In this document: in pieces, positions 35,275 to 44,145 of the stretch
Layout of the letters: the number at the start of each line of letters is the position of its first letter
Numbering within the stretch: the first letter of the stretch is position 1
NCBI RefSeq assembly: GCF_001644035.1
Contig: NZ_LUUG01000109.1
Location: forward strand, 1 to 64,000
DNA length: 64,000 bases
From: Methylomonas methanica
GTDB lineage: Bacteria > Pseudomonadota > Gammaproteobacteria > Methylococcales > Methylomonadaceae
Direction of reading: 5' to 3'
Notes under the pieces: generated by a model
Database searches by the model: none
Told to the model about the DNA's origin: nothing
Seen by the model: the letters and a program-made list of their open reading frames with translations, nothing else
Position numbers and translations under genes: made by a program

Positions 35275-36624
35275 TTAAGCCTTGACGTGACTGATCACAT
35301 AACGGAACTTTCCTGAGCGTTCCTTGGGAATGAAATCAGTGTATTCGATCTTGATAGTAACTGCTTGCCCCAAACGTTTTTTAAATTCGTCGATAATTTT
35401 TTGTTCGTAAGCAACTTGATATTTAAGGGTTTTAACAATTTGCACGGTGGTTTTATCCAAACTATCCTGGGTGATTTTAAATGAATCAACACCTTCTAAA
35501 TCGCGTAGCACATAAATCAATGCCAACCCATGCAATACCGTTCCATCCTGAGCAACTACAAAATCGGTGGTCCGACCTTGAATCTCCTCCAGCAATGGCA
35601 ATCCGCGTCCGCAAACACAGACTTTATCCGACAATATTCCCATGTCGCCGGTACGATAGCGAATAAATGGAAAATCTCTGGTCGCCATATGCGTAACCAC
35701 AATTTCGCCGAGTTCTCCGTTAGGTAAAGGCTGGCCTTGTTTATCGACAATCTCGACGATAATATCTTCAGCAGTAATATGCATACTACCTTCCGGACAC
35801 TGATGCGCGATAAACCCCGCATCACGCCCACCATAGCCATTCGCAACCGGACAAGCAAACGCGCTTTCTATTTTAGCCCGCTGGTATTCATAAAGCCGTT
35901 CCGAGGTCACGAAAGCGACTTTAATCCCCAAATTATTCAATGCCACGCCCCTCTTCTCGGCATGACTGGCAATGTGAGCCAACGCGGAAGGATAACCAAA
36001 TAACATTTTCGGGCGAATCTGCTGAATTTGCCGGATAAAGCCGTCCAACTTTTCTGACGACATTTCGAACGCCGGAATCAGATGCGTACGCAACAATTTA
36101 TCGCGTAATAAGCGAATTTTATCCTGCGCGCCCAGTTCAATTGGAGACCCCCAGATTACTGCTTCCGGATCGCCTATATCGACACCCCACCAACGGGTGG
36201 CCCGCCATTTTGCCGCGACATCGTGACTAACCCGGCGGCTACCAATGTAAAAAATCAGTGGCTCACCGCTTGAACCGCCTGTATTGAAACGCGCTAGCCT
36301 CGCGGCGTCATCCGCTTTCATTTCATCAAGATGCTGCCTGATTTCCGGCTTACTCAACAACGGTAGCTCAGCTAATTTTTGCACACTATCAATGTTCGCC
36401 GGCTCAAACCCCAATTTAGCGAACAGCTGCCTGTAGTAAGGCACATGAACTTGTACATCTTGTAGAAACGCGCGTAAATTTTGCAATTGCAATTGTCTGA
36501 TTTCGTCGGGTTTTAGCCATTGACTGCGCTCCATGCCCCGACGCACCTCGACGGTTGTGTGTTTTTTTAACGCCTCGTGAAGCGGAAAAATCACCGTTGA
36601 ACAAAAAGACGTATAAAAGCTCAT
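35275..36624 (-). CDS. CapK/PaaK-like adenylate-forming enzyme
   Basis: This 449-residue phenylacetate-CoA-ligase-like protein has the P-loop TGGSSGEPL at about residue 115, GGRDAGFIAHQCPEGSMHI, and RYRTGDMG with nearby CVCGRG cysteines. Members in capsule and EPS loci (CapK) are thought to activate an acyl or amino-acid group; the substrate is unproved. The start overlaps the end of the glycosyltransferase gene by 4 bases (ATGA). Next to an asparagine-synthase-like enzyme it suggests an amide-linked or acyl substituent on the polysaccharide. That is inference. Confidence 0.8.
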   Translation of the reverse strand: MSFYTSFCSTVIFPLHEALKKHTTVEVRRGMERSQWLKPDEIRQLQLQNLRAFLQDVQVHVPYYRQLFAKLGFEPANIDSVQKLAELPLLSKPEIRQHLDEMKADDAARLARFNTGGSSGEPLIFYIGSRRVSHDVAAKWRATRWWGVDIGDPEAVIWGSPIELGAQDKIRLLRDKLLRTHLIPAFEMSSEKLDGFIRQIQQIRPKMLFGYPSALAHIASHAEKRGVALNNLGIKVAFVTSERLYEYQRAKIESAFACPVANGYGGRDAGFIAHQCPEGSMHITAEDIIVEIVDKQGQPLPNGELGEIVVTHMATRDFPFIRYRTGDMGILSDKVCVCGRGLPLLEEIQGRTTDFVVAQDGTVLHGLALIYVLRDLEGVDSFKITQDSLDKTTVQIVKTLKYQVAYEQKIIDEFKKRLGQAVTIKIEYTDFIPKERSGKFRYVISHVKA

Positions 36625-37826
36625 GACTCCACCAGTTTTTTGAATTCAGCCAACAAAATATCCACCCGCTTATCCCAAGAGTTATCAGCCGCATAATTGA
36701 TAATAGCCTGCCGATCCCACTGCCGTTGCAGAGCATTCTCAAGCGCTAGCAATAATGCGTCAGCATCCCCAAACGGCACGATAGTGCCCAATGTTTCATC
36801 AGCAACCACCTCACGATTGCCACCAACGTCGGTGCTAATCACCGGCAAACCGCAAGCCATGGCCTCCAGAAACACGTTAGCCCAACCTTCGTTGGCGGTT
36901 GCGAGTACGAATATGTCGGCCGCCGATAAGGGACCATGCAATTGTTCGGCTGGCATCGCCCCAAGAAAACGAACATGCTGGCCGAGATTAAGCGTTTCAA
37001 CCTGCTGCTCCAGGCGACTACGAATATTGCCTTCCGGACTAGCGCCGCCGACGATCAAGTATAGCAATCGCGGATATTTTTCGATTAATGCCGGCAGAAT
37101 CTCGATCACCCGATGAAAGCCTTTTCTATCGACCAATCCGCCGACCGAAATCAAGACTTGAGCTTCTTCTGGAATTTGCCAATGCTGCCGGGCTTGTTTC
37201 TTATCGACAGGAAAAAATTTTGCGATATCGATGCCATTGCCCACCACCCGAATTTTCTCGGCGTCGGCCCCCAAATTAACCACATGCCGTTTTATGGAAT
37301 CCGATACCGAAAATACTCGGGCAGCATCGTTGAGGGCTTTCAATAGTCGTTGGCGACGACTGGGTATTTTAGACAACGGCACTTCCGTACCGCGCAAAGT
37401 GATGGTGACCGGCACCTTAAACCATTTGCCGAGTAAGGTGGCCGCATAGCCGTCCGGGTAAGCAAAGTGGGCATCGATCAAATTAAATGCAAAGCGCTTT
37501 TTCAATCGAAAAAAAATGACCAAGCTACCCAGTGCCATAAAAAGACCGTCCAATGAACGTCCTATTCCAGGCATGGATAAAAAGCGTGGGAAATAGACCG
37601 AGATACCGTCTTGATCTTCGTACTTATCAGGTTGCGGCCGGTAATTAGGTTTAAACCATTGAATCAGGCTTTGCAGAGGAAACCATGGAATCGGTGAAAT
37701 GACCACCAAAGGGCAATGCCTAGCCACTTTGGACATACGCTCGCGAATAAAAACGCCGGCGTTAGGCCTGAGCCGACTAGGATACAAAGAACTGAATACA
37801 ATCAGTCTCGGCGAGTTATCTGCCAT
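36621..37826 (-). CDS. family 4-type glycosyltransferase
   Basis: This 401-residue GT-B enzyme begins with LIVFSSLYPSRLRPNAGVFI. It has the usual PNGxD-type segment (VVGNGIDIAKFFPV) and an E-x7-E motif in ANEGWANVFLEAMACGLPVI. It transfers a sugar from a nucleotide donor during repeat-unit assembly at the inner membrane. It overlaps the neighbouring upstream glycosyltransferase gene by 11 bases and the CapK-like gene by 4, so translation is coupled. The sugar and linkage cannot be read from sequence. Confidence 0.88.
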   Translation of the reverse strand: MADNSPRLIVFSSLYPSRLRPNAGVFIRERMSKVARHCPLVVISPIPWFPLQSLIQWFKPNYRPQPDKYEDQDGISVYFPRFLSMPGIGRSLDGLFMALGSLVIFFRLKKRFAFNLIDAHFAYPDGYAATLLGKWFKVPVTITLRGTEVPLSKIPSRRQRLLKALNDAARVFSVSDSIKRHVVNLGADAEKIRVVGNGIDIAKFFPVDKKQARQHWQIPEEAQVLISVGGLVDRKGFHRVIEILPALIEKYPRLLYLIVGGASPEGNIRSRLEQQVETLNLGQHVRFLGAMPAEQLHGPLSAADIFVLATANEGWANVFLEAMACGLPVISTDVGGNREVVADETLGTIVPFGDADALLLALENALQRQWDRQAIINYAADNSWDKRVDILLAEFKKLVES

Positions 37827-39033
37827 CTTTACCCGCCATTATCCGGCCGTAAACAGCTTGATAATGACTAACGCTTCGTCGCCAATTGCGCTCTTCCTCG
37901 ACATAGCGCCTGCCGGCTCGCCGAACTTGCTCCCATTCATCTTGCTGATTGAGGGCCGCCAACACAGTTTGCGCCAAAGCTGCTTTATCTCCGGCCTTGA
38001 ACAGATAGCCGGTTTCCCGGTCGCGAATCAATTCGTGATGTCCGCCGACATCCGACGCCACCAATAAGCGGCCTTGGGCCATCGCTTCCAGCGGTTTTAA
38101 AGGCGTCACCAAATCAGTTAAGCGCATCGCCAAGCGCGGATAAATAAAGATATCGACTAGATTGTAATAGCGCTGCACTTGATCGTGAGCGACGCGTCCG
38201 GGAAGGATGACCCAATCCTGCAAGCCCAGCGCCTCAATTTTCTGCAAGATTTGCTGCTGTTGCGGCCCACCGCCCACTAACAACAAGCGGACATTTGGCT
38301 GTTGTTCGATAATCGCCGGCAACGCATCCAGCAATAGCAATAAACCCTCGTACGCATAAAAAGACCCGATAAAGCCGAGCACGATTTTGCCACTCAAACC
38401 TAATTCTGCTTGCAAACCAGGCTCTGCGGCCTCGCCATAGGTAAACTTATCGATATCGACGGCATTGGGTATCTCGGTAATTTTTTCTGCGGCGACTCCC
38501 CGCCCGATAATATCTCGGCGCAAACCTTCGCAAATAGTCGTAACCGCATCGGCATGCTTAAAAACATGTGTTTCCAAAGCCTTGGTCAATCGGTAACGTA
38601 AACTGCCTTCTTGAGTGGTGCCGTGATCGACGGCCGCATCCTCCCAAAATGCCCGGCATTCGTAGACCAAGGGCAACCCATATTTTTTGGCCATTTTTAA
38701 TGCCGCAAATCCATTCAACGCCGGCGAATGGGCATGTAGAATGTCCGGTTTGATCTGCGGAATGATTTCATCCAACCGTTCCGCCAAAGACTGCACGATG
38801 GCCCACTGATTTAAAACAGGTAATTTTGCCGCCAAACCACTAGGGATGGTAGATCGATAAAAGGTTAGCCCGTCGATGGTTTCGACGGGAGCTTCCGCGA
38901 CTTGATGCTTAGCCGACGTGACGTGAAACGTCTCCCAGCCTAGTTTGCGTTGTTGCTCGAGAATCGCACGAGTACGGAAGGTGTAACCGCTATGCAAAGG
39001 AATGGAGTGATCCAATATGTGTAATATCTTCAT
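37816..39033 (-). CDS. PEP-CTERM/exosortase A-associated glycosyltransferase (TIGR04063-type)
   Basis: This 405-residue GT-B glycosyltransferase has the N-terminus MKILHILDHSIPLHSGYTFR, which is characteristic of the exosortase A-associated Daro_2409 family. The donor-site motifs IPNAVDIDKF and LKPLEAMAQGRLLVASDVGG follow. It probably adds a sugar to the EPS repeat unit. It is the first gene of a tight four-gene set (33476-39033). A 64-base gap with an AGGAATGTTCCT palindrome at 39049-39060 separates it from the HPr-rel-A module. That gap lacks a clear terminator, so one transcript is likely. Confidence 0.9.
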   Translation of the reverse strand: MKILHILDHSIPLHSGYTFRTRAILEQQRKLGWETFHVTSAKHQVAEAPVETIDGLTFYRSTIPSGLAAKLPVLNQWAIVQSLAERLDEIIPQIKPDILHAHSPALNGFAALKMAKKYGLPLVYECRAFWEDAAVDHGTTQEGSLRYRLTKALETHVFKHADAVTTICEGLRRDIIGRGVAAEKITEIPNAVDIDKFTYGEAAEPGLQAELGLSGKIVLGFIGSFYAYEGLLLLLDALPAIIEQQPNVRLLLVGGGPQQQQILQKIEALGLQDWVILPGRVAHDQVQRYYNLVDIFIYPRLAMRLTDLVTPLKPLEAMAQGRLLVASDVGGHHELIRDRETGYLFKAGDKAALAQTVLAALNQQDEWEQVRRAGRRYVEEERNWRRSVSHYQAVYGRIMAGKDGR

Positions 39034-39097
39034 GTCGACAACGGATTAAGGAATGTTCCTATTGACAACTTGCCGGGTTCGACATGATTGCCATAAT

Positions 39098-40186
39098 TTA
39101 TGTTTTTTTAGTATTGTCAGCCAATCTCAGCCAAGCCTTTCTAACCAAATGCGGCACTAGTATATTCAAGGGCATTTTTAACCAATGCGAACGAAGAAAC
39201 AACAGCCATCGAGCAAAGCCGGTCAGCGTGTCTGTACAGCTAGAATGGTATGGTTTTAGGGCCTGTAAGAAAAGATAGTCCATAACTCTGTTTTTACCGC
39301 ATCCCGCAGAGACTGTAGAAGCCTTAATGGCACTATCAGGAACCGGCGTTCCCAGTATTTTAGTGGCGTAGCGCAAGGCGTAAAACAAGGGCTTACCCAA
39401 TCCCAATATTTCTGCGCGATTATGCAGGTTTTGCCAAAAACTTCGATCATTACAACTAAACTCGCGTAGAAGCAGATCTATGTCGCTCAAATCGCGCAAA
39501 CCATTTTCAAATTCCCCCCCCAAAAACAAATGACTAGCGCTGTGCAGAACCATATCTTCAGGAGACAACACCCAAAAATCTGTATTGGCTACGCTAACAG
39601 CGGCTTTTAGCAACAACTCGGCATCAGGGTATAACTTGCAGGTTTGCGGAAGTATATTGTGGTGAACATCCAGCGAAGTCCCGCGCTTAATATGCCTTAA
39701 CGGCGGCAATTCATGCATCCAACGCTCATAATAACGCTGATCGTAATCATCCATGGGTTCAGGAAACCATCCATGCCATTTCAACGCATCTTTGACTTCT
39801 TTCAACTGGTGCTTCGGTACCAGTATATCTATGTCGCTGAAGACACGTCCCAATCCGGCGTTCAATCCAGATGCCGAATAAGCGGTGCCTTTCAACAAAA
39901 TCAACCGAATATTCAGATGCTTGAACACTTGTGACAGGTTATATAGCTCCCAGTTGACAATACGTTTTTGAGACAACCAATAGGTCTCGGCTGAATCGAG
40001 ATGATATGCGAAATGCTGTGGCGGGTTGAATAATCGGAATTCTTTCCAAAAGAATGTCAGCCTAGCCAGTACGCCAACACCCCTTGCTTGTCTTAACAAC
40101 AGTTCCCAATCCGAATTTGAGTGAACACTCTCCTTGATCTTGATCGTCAAGTATTCATTTAACAAATCAGGCATCATGCGACTCAC
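39098..40186 (-). CDS. nucleotidyltransferase-fold protein of the HPr-rel-A module
   Basis: This 362-residue protein of the uncharacterised nucleotidyltransferase family (NTP_transf_5-like) has LILLKGTAYSASG and the metal-binding FSDIDILV, with Asp118 and Asp120, followed by LDVHHNI. It should transfer a nucleotide or similar group to a small molecule or protein. The GTG start overlaps the stop of the HprK-like gene (GTGA). Similar enzymes sit beside HPr-kinase-like kinases in lasso-peptide gene clusters, where they modify the peptide. Its target here is unknown; the cysteine-rich protein encoded at 41377-42135 is the nearest candidate. Confidence 0.75.
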   Translation of the reverse strand: MSRMMPDLLNEYLTIKIKESVHSNSDWELLLRQARGVGVLARLTFFWKEFRLFNPPQHFAYHLDSAETYWLSQKRIVNWELYNLSQVFKHLNIRLILLKGTAYSASGLNAGLGRVFSDIDILVPKHQLKEVKDALKWHGWFPEPMDDYDQRYYERWMHELPPLRHIKRGTSLDVHHNILPQTCKLYPDAELLLKAAVSVANTDFWVLSPEDMVLHSASHLFLGGEFENGLRDLSDIDLLLREFSCNDRSFWQNLHNRAEILGLGKPLFYALRYATKILGTPVPDSAIKASTVSAGCGKNRVMDYLFLQALKPYHSSCTDTLTGFARWLLFLRSHWLKMPLNILVPHLVRKAWLRLADNTKKT

Positions 40187-41091
40187 GACTGTACATCATC
40201 CAAAAATTGCACAAATAAATCAGATGCTTGGTTAAAATCGCCATCGTAAATAAAATCATACGCCTCACAGCTTTTTATCAGACCCGCCATGGTTTCAAAG
40301 CCCTGAGCGCCTAGTACACTGTAATTAAATGAAAGGTCCGCCAGCCGCATAAACGCCTCAGCCCTGGGCACAGCGGTTAGACTCAAGGATGATTCTGCCT
40401 GATATTTCGGAAACACAACCATGCACGGTATTGCGGTTTGGTCAGCTTTTACTACAGAATCGGCTGGAGGCTTCATCAAGCAAACCGACCCTTTCAAAGT
40501 GTCATGAACGATAGGGCTGAATTGGCAAGATGGAAAAGTATCAGCGATGACCGTTATTGATTCATTTTTCAAACTAACCGGGCGAGGGACCGGAACAACA
40601 TGCCCGGTTGCGCGATCCACCAATGTTAGTTCATCGGATAATAAGCGCCAACCGTTATTGATTAAAGCTGCGCACAAGGTACTCTTACCAGACCCTGGCG
40701 CACCAGGTAAAATTAATGCTTTACCGTTTCGTTCCACCACGGCGGCGTGAACAATTAGAAACCGGTGAGAATAGCCGGAAATGCACCAGTTCAACCCCCA
40801 TTCAAAAAATGGGAACGCCTGCGCGTAAGGCAAAGGCTTGAAAGGAATAAATTGATCATAGGCAAACAGCACCTGTTTGCGAAAGAAACGTCTTACGCCC
40901 GATGGCTGAATCAAGCGGACATAAAAGTCACAAAAAGTATCGGGGGGTAATATCGAATAGGCAGAGTAAAGCTCAAGGATACCCTGCTGAACTGACGGTA
41001 TAGCAGAATGAATTCTAATTGAAAAAGGGCCAATCCTGATAACAAATTGCCCAGACGCTATTAGGTCTGATGTGGGAAAAGATCCGCTCAA
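40183..41091 (-). CDS. HprK-related kinase A
   Basis: This 302-residue kinase is related to HPr kinase but lacks that enzyme's N-terminal domain. VHAAVVE at about 114-120 is followed by the P-loop LPGAPGSGKSTL (129-139) and LLSDELTLVD. These match HPr-rel-A (TIGR04352-type) proteins. The family is a marker of a small gene set seen with PEP-CTERM systems. It presumably phosphorylates a protein or peptide, not HPr. The gene is 5 bases from the PqqD-like gene and overlaps the nucleotidyltransferase gene, so the module is coupled. Confidence 0.85.
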   Translation of the reverse strand: MSGSFPTSDLIASGQFVIRIGPFSIRIHSAIPSVQQGILELYSAYSILPPDTFCDFYVRLIQPSGVRRFFRKQVLFAYDQFIPFKPLPYAQAFPFFEWGLNWCISGYSHRFLIVHAAVVERNGKALILPGAPGSGKSTLCAALINNGWRLLSDELTLVDRATGHVVPVPRPVSLKNESITVIADTFPSCQFSPIVHDTLKGSVCLMKPPADSVVKADQTAIPCMVVFPKYQAESSLSLTAVPRAEAFMRLADLSFNYSVLGAQGFETMAGLIKSCEAYDFIYDGDFNQASDLFVQFLDDVQS

Positions 41092-41096
41092 AGTCT

Positions 41097-41363
41097 CTAT
41101 ATTTTTTCAATAATCTGCAGATTCTGCAACGCATCTAATATACCCATTAGCGATTGCTGATCAAAATTTTCTAGACCTTCATCAATAGCCCTGATGCTCA
41201 ACACCGACTCAGTGATCGGGACTTTGGAGTCCAAAATTATAGATAGAATAAAACTGGCCTTCCTATCTAAAAGATGGGTTTCTCCACTTCCATGATGAAA
41301 AAGAACAACTTGGTCATCAAAAACCAAAAGCTGAACACGGAAGTGTTGACAAATATTCCATTT
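41097..41363 (-). CDS. PqqD-like peptide-binding protein of the HPr-rel-A system
   Basis: This protein of about 88 residues resembles PqqD/RRE domains, which bind precursor-peptide leaders: VKWNICQHFRVQLLVFDDQ, then HHGSGETHLLDRKASFIL and a C-terminal helix. It fits the HPr-rel-A PqqD family (TIGR04353-type). The start is uncertain. GTG 41363 lies after the stop of the preceding gene and gives the family length, while ATG 41420 would overlap that gene by 44 bases. No good ribosome binding site is visible for either, so coupling to the preceding gene is likely. Confidence 0.75.
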   Translation of the reverse strand, partial: KWNICQHFRVQLLVFDDQVVLFHHGSGETHLLDRKASFILSIILDSKVPITESVLSIRAIDEGLENFDQQSLMGILDALQNLQIIEKI

Positions 41364-41376
41364 CACATCATTAAAA

Positions 41377-42135
41377 TTATTGATGAAGATTGGCCAATAA
41401 CTCAGCCGCACCAGCCTCATTGGTCACAGCTATGCTTCCGTCATAGAAAGCTTCATGAAACGCACATAACCGATAAAGTTTTACAACTTCCGCAGGACTT
41501 ACATCCTGAATAAACCCCGCACTAGCATTTAGATAAGCTACACATGCGTCCCGTTTGAGTCCACTTCCAGACAGGGCGTCCCAAAAAGTAGAAGTATCCG
41601 CTAAGTTGGTGGGATCAAATATCGACGCGAAAGTGGATGCATTTTTGTAAATATAGCTACCGCCCGCACATTGACCGTTGCTTCCAGACCCTCCTGTAAA
41701 AGTACTAACACCTAGAATGGCATTGCACATTGCAGTAGCAGTGGTTGTTGAGGCCGTTATACAAGAACCCGAAGCACCTTTTTTATAATAAAGCGTTCCG
41801 CTGGTTTTTTTTTCCACCCTAACTGGACATACACCCGCAGCAATCCACTGGACATAATTGGGGGCGGTAGTAGTGTCTACATTGGCTAACCAATCAGTGG
41901 GGGACTTTCCCGTCTTACAAACCGACATATCCTCTGAGTGATTTGACACATTGCCAGACTGTACACCAGATATCGTACACTGATAAACACTACCTAAAGC
42001 CGTCTTACTGGTTAGAGTCATTAAAACCGGAGCAATCACGCCAGTTTTCGCGAAAGTCCTCCTGGATTTATCAAGTGGGGCACCAACATGCTGAGTTTCT
42101 CCCCTAGTGCCTTTTTGTTCTTCTATTCTATTCAT
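41377..42135 (-). CDS. TAT-signal exported cysteine-rich protein of the HPr-rel-A module
   Basis: This 252-residue protein has a twin-arginine signal, SRRTFAK at residues 24-30, followed by the hydrophobic TGVIAPVLMTL and a likely cleavage near residue 48. The mature part carries eight cysteines, is rich in Ser, Thr, Gly and Ala, and matches no enzyme I know. It stands first in the order with the PqqD-like, kinase and nucleotidyltransferase genes and could be the substrate of that module. TAT export implies folding or modification in the cytoplasm first. ATG 42135 follows GAGG by 8 bases; an in-frame start 45 bases upstream has no such site. Confidence 0.7.
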   Translation of the reverse strand: MNRIEEQKGTRGETQHVGAPLDKSRRTFAKTGVIAPVLMTLTSKTALGSVYQCTISGVQSGNVSNHSEDMSVCKTGKSPTDWLANVDTTTAPNYVQWIAAGVCPVRVEKKTSGTLYYKKGASGSCITASTTTATAMCNAILGVSTFTGGSGSNGQCAGGSYIYKNASTFASIFDPTNLADTSTFWDALSGSGLKRDACVAYLNASAGFIQDVSPAEVVKLYRLCAFHEAFYDGSIAVTNEAGAAELLANLHQ

Positions 42136-42170
42136 CTGAAACCTCGCAATTAAACTTTGAATTGGTTCGC

Positions 42171-42199
42171 ACTCTAGCAAAATGCTTTATATATGTCTA
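42171..42199 (-). promoter_or_regulatory. candidate sigma-70 promoter of the HPr-rel-A module
   Basis: On the minus strand TAGACA (42199-42194), 17 bases and TAGAGT (42176-42171) give a likely start near 42164, about 30 bases before ATG 42135. Together with the 100-base gap it suggests that this module can be transcribed apart from the EPS genes before it. Confidence 0.45.
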
Positions 42200-42235
42200 T
42201 TGCACACACGTACAGATTCAGAGTCTCAAAGGCGA

Positions 42236-44125
42236 TCATTTAGAGTTATTTCGAAGAAACGCTTCAAACATCAATAGCGACCAAATCGACGCGCTGTAAT
42301 CGCGCAGACCGGACTGATGTTGAGTAACCAAATGATGCAAATAAGCCTCATCAAACCAACCGGTACTTTTCAGGGTTTCTCCCAGCAAGGCCTGCTGCAC
42401 ACGCTGCTTTAGCGGCCCTCTAAACCAACTGCTCAATGGCACTGCAAACCCCATTTTGGGCCGGTAAAGAATATCATTGGGCAGATAAGGCTCCAACGCT
42501 TTCTTAAACAAATATTTGCCTTCCCGTCCGTGTAATTTCAAATCGGGCGGCAAGGTTGCCATCCATTCCACTAACTTATGATCCAATAATGGCACCCGCA
42601 CTTCCAAGGCATGGGCCATGCTGGCCCGATCGACTTTAGTCAGAATGTCGCCCGCTAAATAAGTTTTTAAATCCAGATATTGCACCATCGATAATGGATT
42701 ATCCGGGACTTGCTGACTATACCGACGGAATACTTCAATAGCCTGATAGCCCTGTAACTCACTTTTTAAACTATCGCTAAATAACTGGCTGCGCATACCG
42801 TTGGAAAGCACCGATACGCTGTGAAAATAACCCGCCATCGAATCCCGGCCTATAGACTCCAGCGTGGTTTTCGCCCTCAATACCTTGGGTGCCCAATCCA
42901 ACTTCGGATATACCCTACCTAAGGTCGAAAACAAGGGCATCCGCAATGCATCAGGCAATAAAGCCCTCATCCGTTCTTCATAGGTATGCCAGCGATAGCG
43001 CCGGTAGCCAGCCAGATTTTCATCACCGCCATCGCCAGATAACACAACGGTTACTTGCTTCTTGGCCAATTCGCAAACCCGGTAAGTCGGTAACGCAGAA
43101 CTGTCCGCATATGGCTCGTCATACAAACCGGACAAGTGATCAATCAGGCTAAAGTCGTCAGGATCGACTTGTTCGACGCGGTGTGCGGTGTGGTAACGTT
43201 CGGCAACCTGAGAGGCAAATTGCGCTTCGTTGAATTTAGGATCGCCGAACGAAATCGAACAAGTATTAACCGGCTCTTTGGATAGTCCCGCCATCAATGC
43301 CACTACACCGCTGGAGTCAACACCGCCAGACAGAAAGGCCCCCAACGGCACATCAGCGACCATTCGAATTTTCACAGCCTCGCGCAAGCGCTCGATTAAC
43401 TCTTCGCCGGCTTCGGCTACGTTGCCCGCGGAAGCTGGCTGAAATTTAACATCCCAATATTGTTTAGGTCGAAAACCATTCTGCCCGCGTTTAATCGTTA
43501 GCGAATATCCGGGTTCAAGCTTATAAACACCTTTATAAATAGTCTTTGGGTCGGGAATATACCCAAAACCGAAATAGTCTTCTATCGCAGTGGGATCAAC
43601 GTTTTTAGGTAGTAGAGGATGCTGTTTTAATGCTTTCAGTTCAGAACCGAAAATGAATTGGCCGTTGCTTAACTCGGCATAAAACAGCGGCTTTACACCA
43701 AGACGATCTCTGGCCAAAAATAAGGTCTGCCGTGGCCTATCCCAAATCCCAAACGCAAACATGCCACGTAAGCGCTCCACGCAAGATTCACCCCAAGCTT
43801 GCCAAGCATAAAGAATCACTTCTGTATCACAATGAGTCCTGAAGCTATAGCCCAATGCCTCCAGCTCTGCGCGCAATTCCGGAAAATTATAGACCTCGCC
43901 ATTGTAGGTCAGTACCACATTGCCATCTTGACTATGCATCGGTTGCTGACCGCTGGACAAGTCGATAATGGACAACCGGCGGTGTCCAAAGCCCAAACCA
44001 GGCTCAGTATGCAAACCGCCTTCGTCAGGCCCCCGGTGAAATTGGGACTCGTTCATCCGCGACAACAAATTGCGGTCTATTTCACTAGCACCCGTAATAT
44101 CGAAAATACCGACTATGCCGCACAT
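42236..44125 (-). CDS. exosortase A system-associated amidotransferase 1 (asparagine-synthase family)
   Basis: This 629-residue protein has a complete glutaminase domain starting MCGIVGIFD, with Cys2 as nucleophile, FHRGPDEGG and LTYNGEVYN. The synthase domain carries FLSGGVDSSGVVAL and VLSGDGGDENLAGYRR. It matches the TIGR03108-type amidotransferase found in most XrtA EPS loci. The reaction is presumed to be amide formation on a sugar acid or peptide-like part of the polymer, not free asparagine synthesis. It follows the glycosyltransferase gene by 20 bases. In lasso-peptide clusters a relative of this enzyme closes the ring, notable next to the HPr-rel-A genes. Confidence 0.92.
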   Translation of the reverse strand: MCGIVGIFDITGASEIDRNLLSRMNESQFHRGPDEGGLHTEPGLGFGHRRLSIIDLSSGQQPMHSQDGNVVLTYNGEVYNFPELRAELEALGYSFRTHCDTEVILYAWQAWGESCVERLRGMFAFGIWDRPRQTLFLARDRLGVKPLFYAELSNGQFIFGSELKALKQHPLLPKNVDPTAIEDYFGFGYIPDPKTIYKGVYKLEPGYSLTIKRGQNGFRPKQYWDVKFQPASAGNVAEAGEELIERLREAVKIRMVADVPLGAFLSGGVDSSGVVALMAGLSKEPVNTCSISFGDPKFNEAQFASQVAERYHTAHRVEQVDPDDFSLIDHLSGLYDEPYADSSALPTYRVCELAKKQVTVVLSGDGGDENLAGYRRYRWHTYEERMRALLPDALRMPLFSTLGRVYPKLDWAPKVLRAKTTLESIGRDSMAGYFHSVSVLSNGMRSQLFSDSLKSELQGYQAIEVFRRYSQQVPDNPLSMVQYLDLKTYLAGDILTKVDRASMAHALEVRVPLLDHKLVEWMATLPPDLKLHGREGKYLFKKALEPYLPNDILYRPKMGFAVPLSSWFRGPLKQRVQQALLGETLKSTGWFDEAYLHHLVTQHQSGLRDYSASIWSLLMFEAFLRNNSK

Positions 44126-44145
44126 ATGAGTTCTCTCTGGATCAT

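Noticed and set aside
39049-39060. AGGAATGTTCCT palindrome before the TIGR04063-type glycosyltransferase gene as an operator
   Set aside because: It is short and isolated, with no promoter boxes next to it. It is mentioned only as part of the gap.
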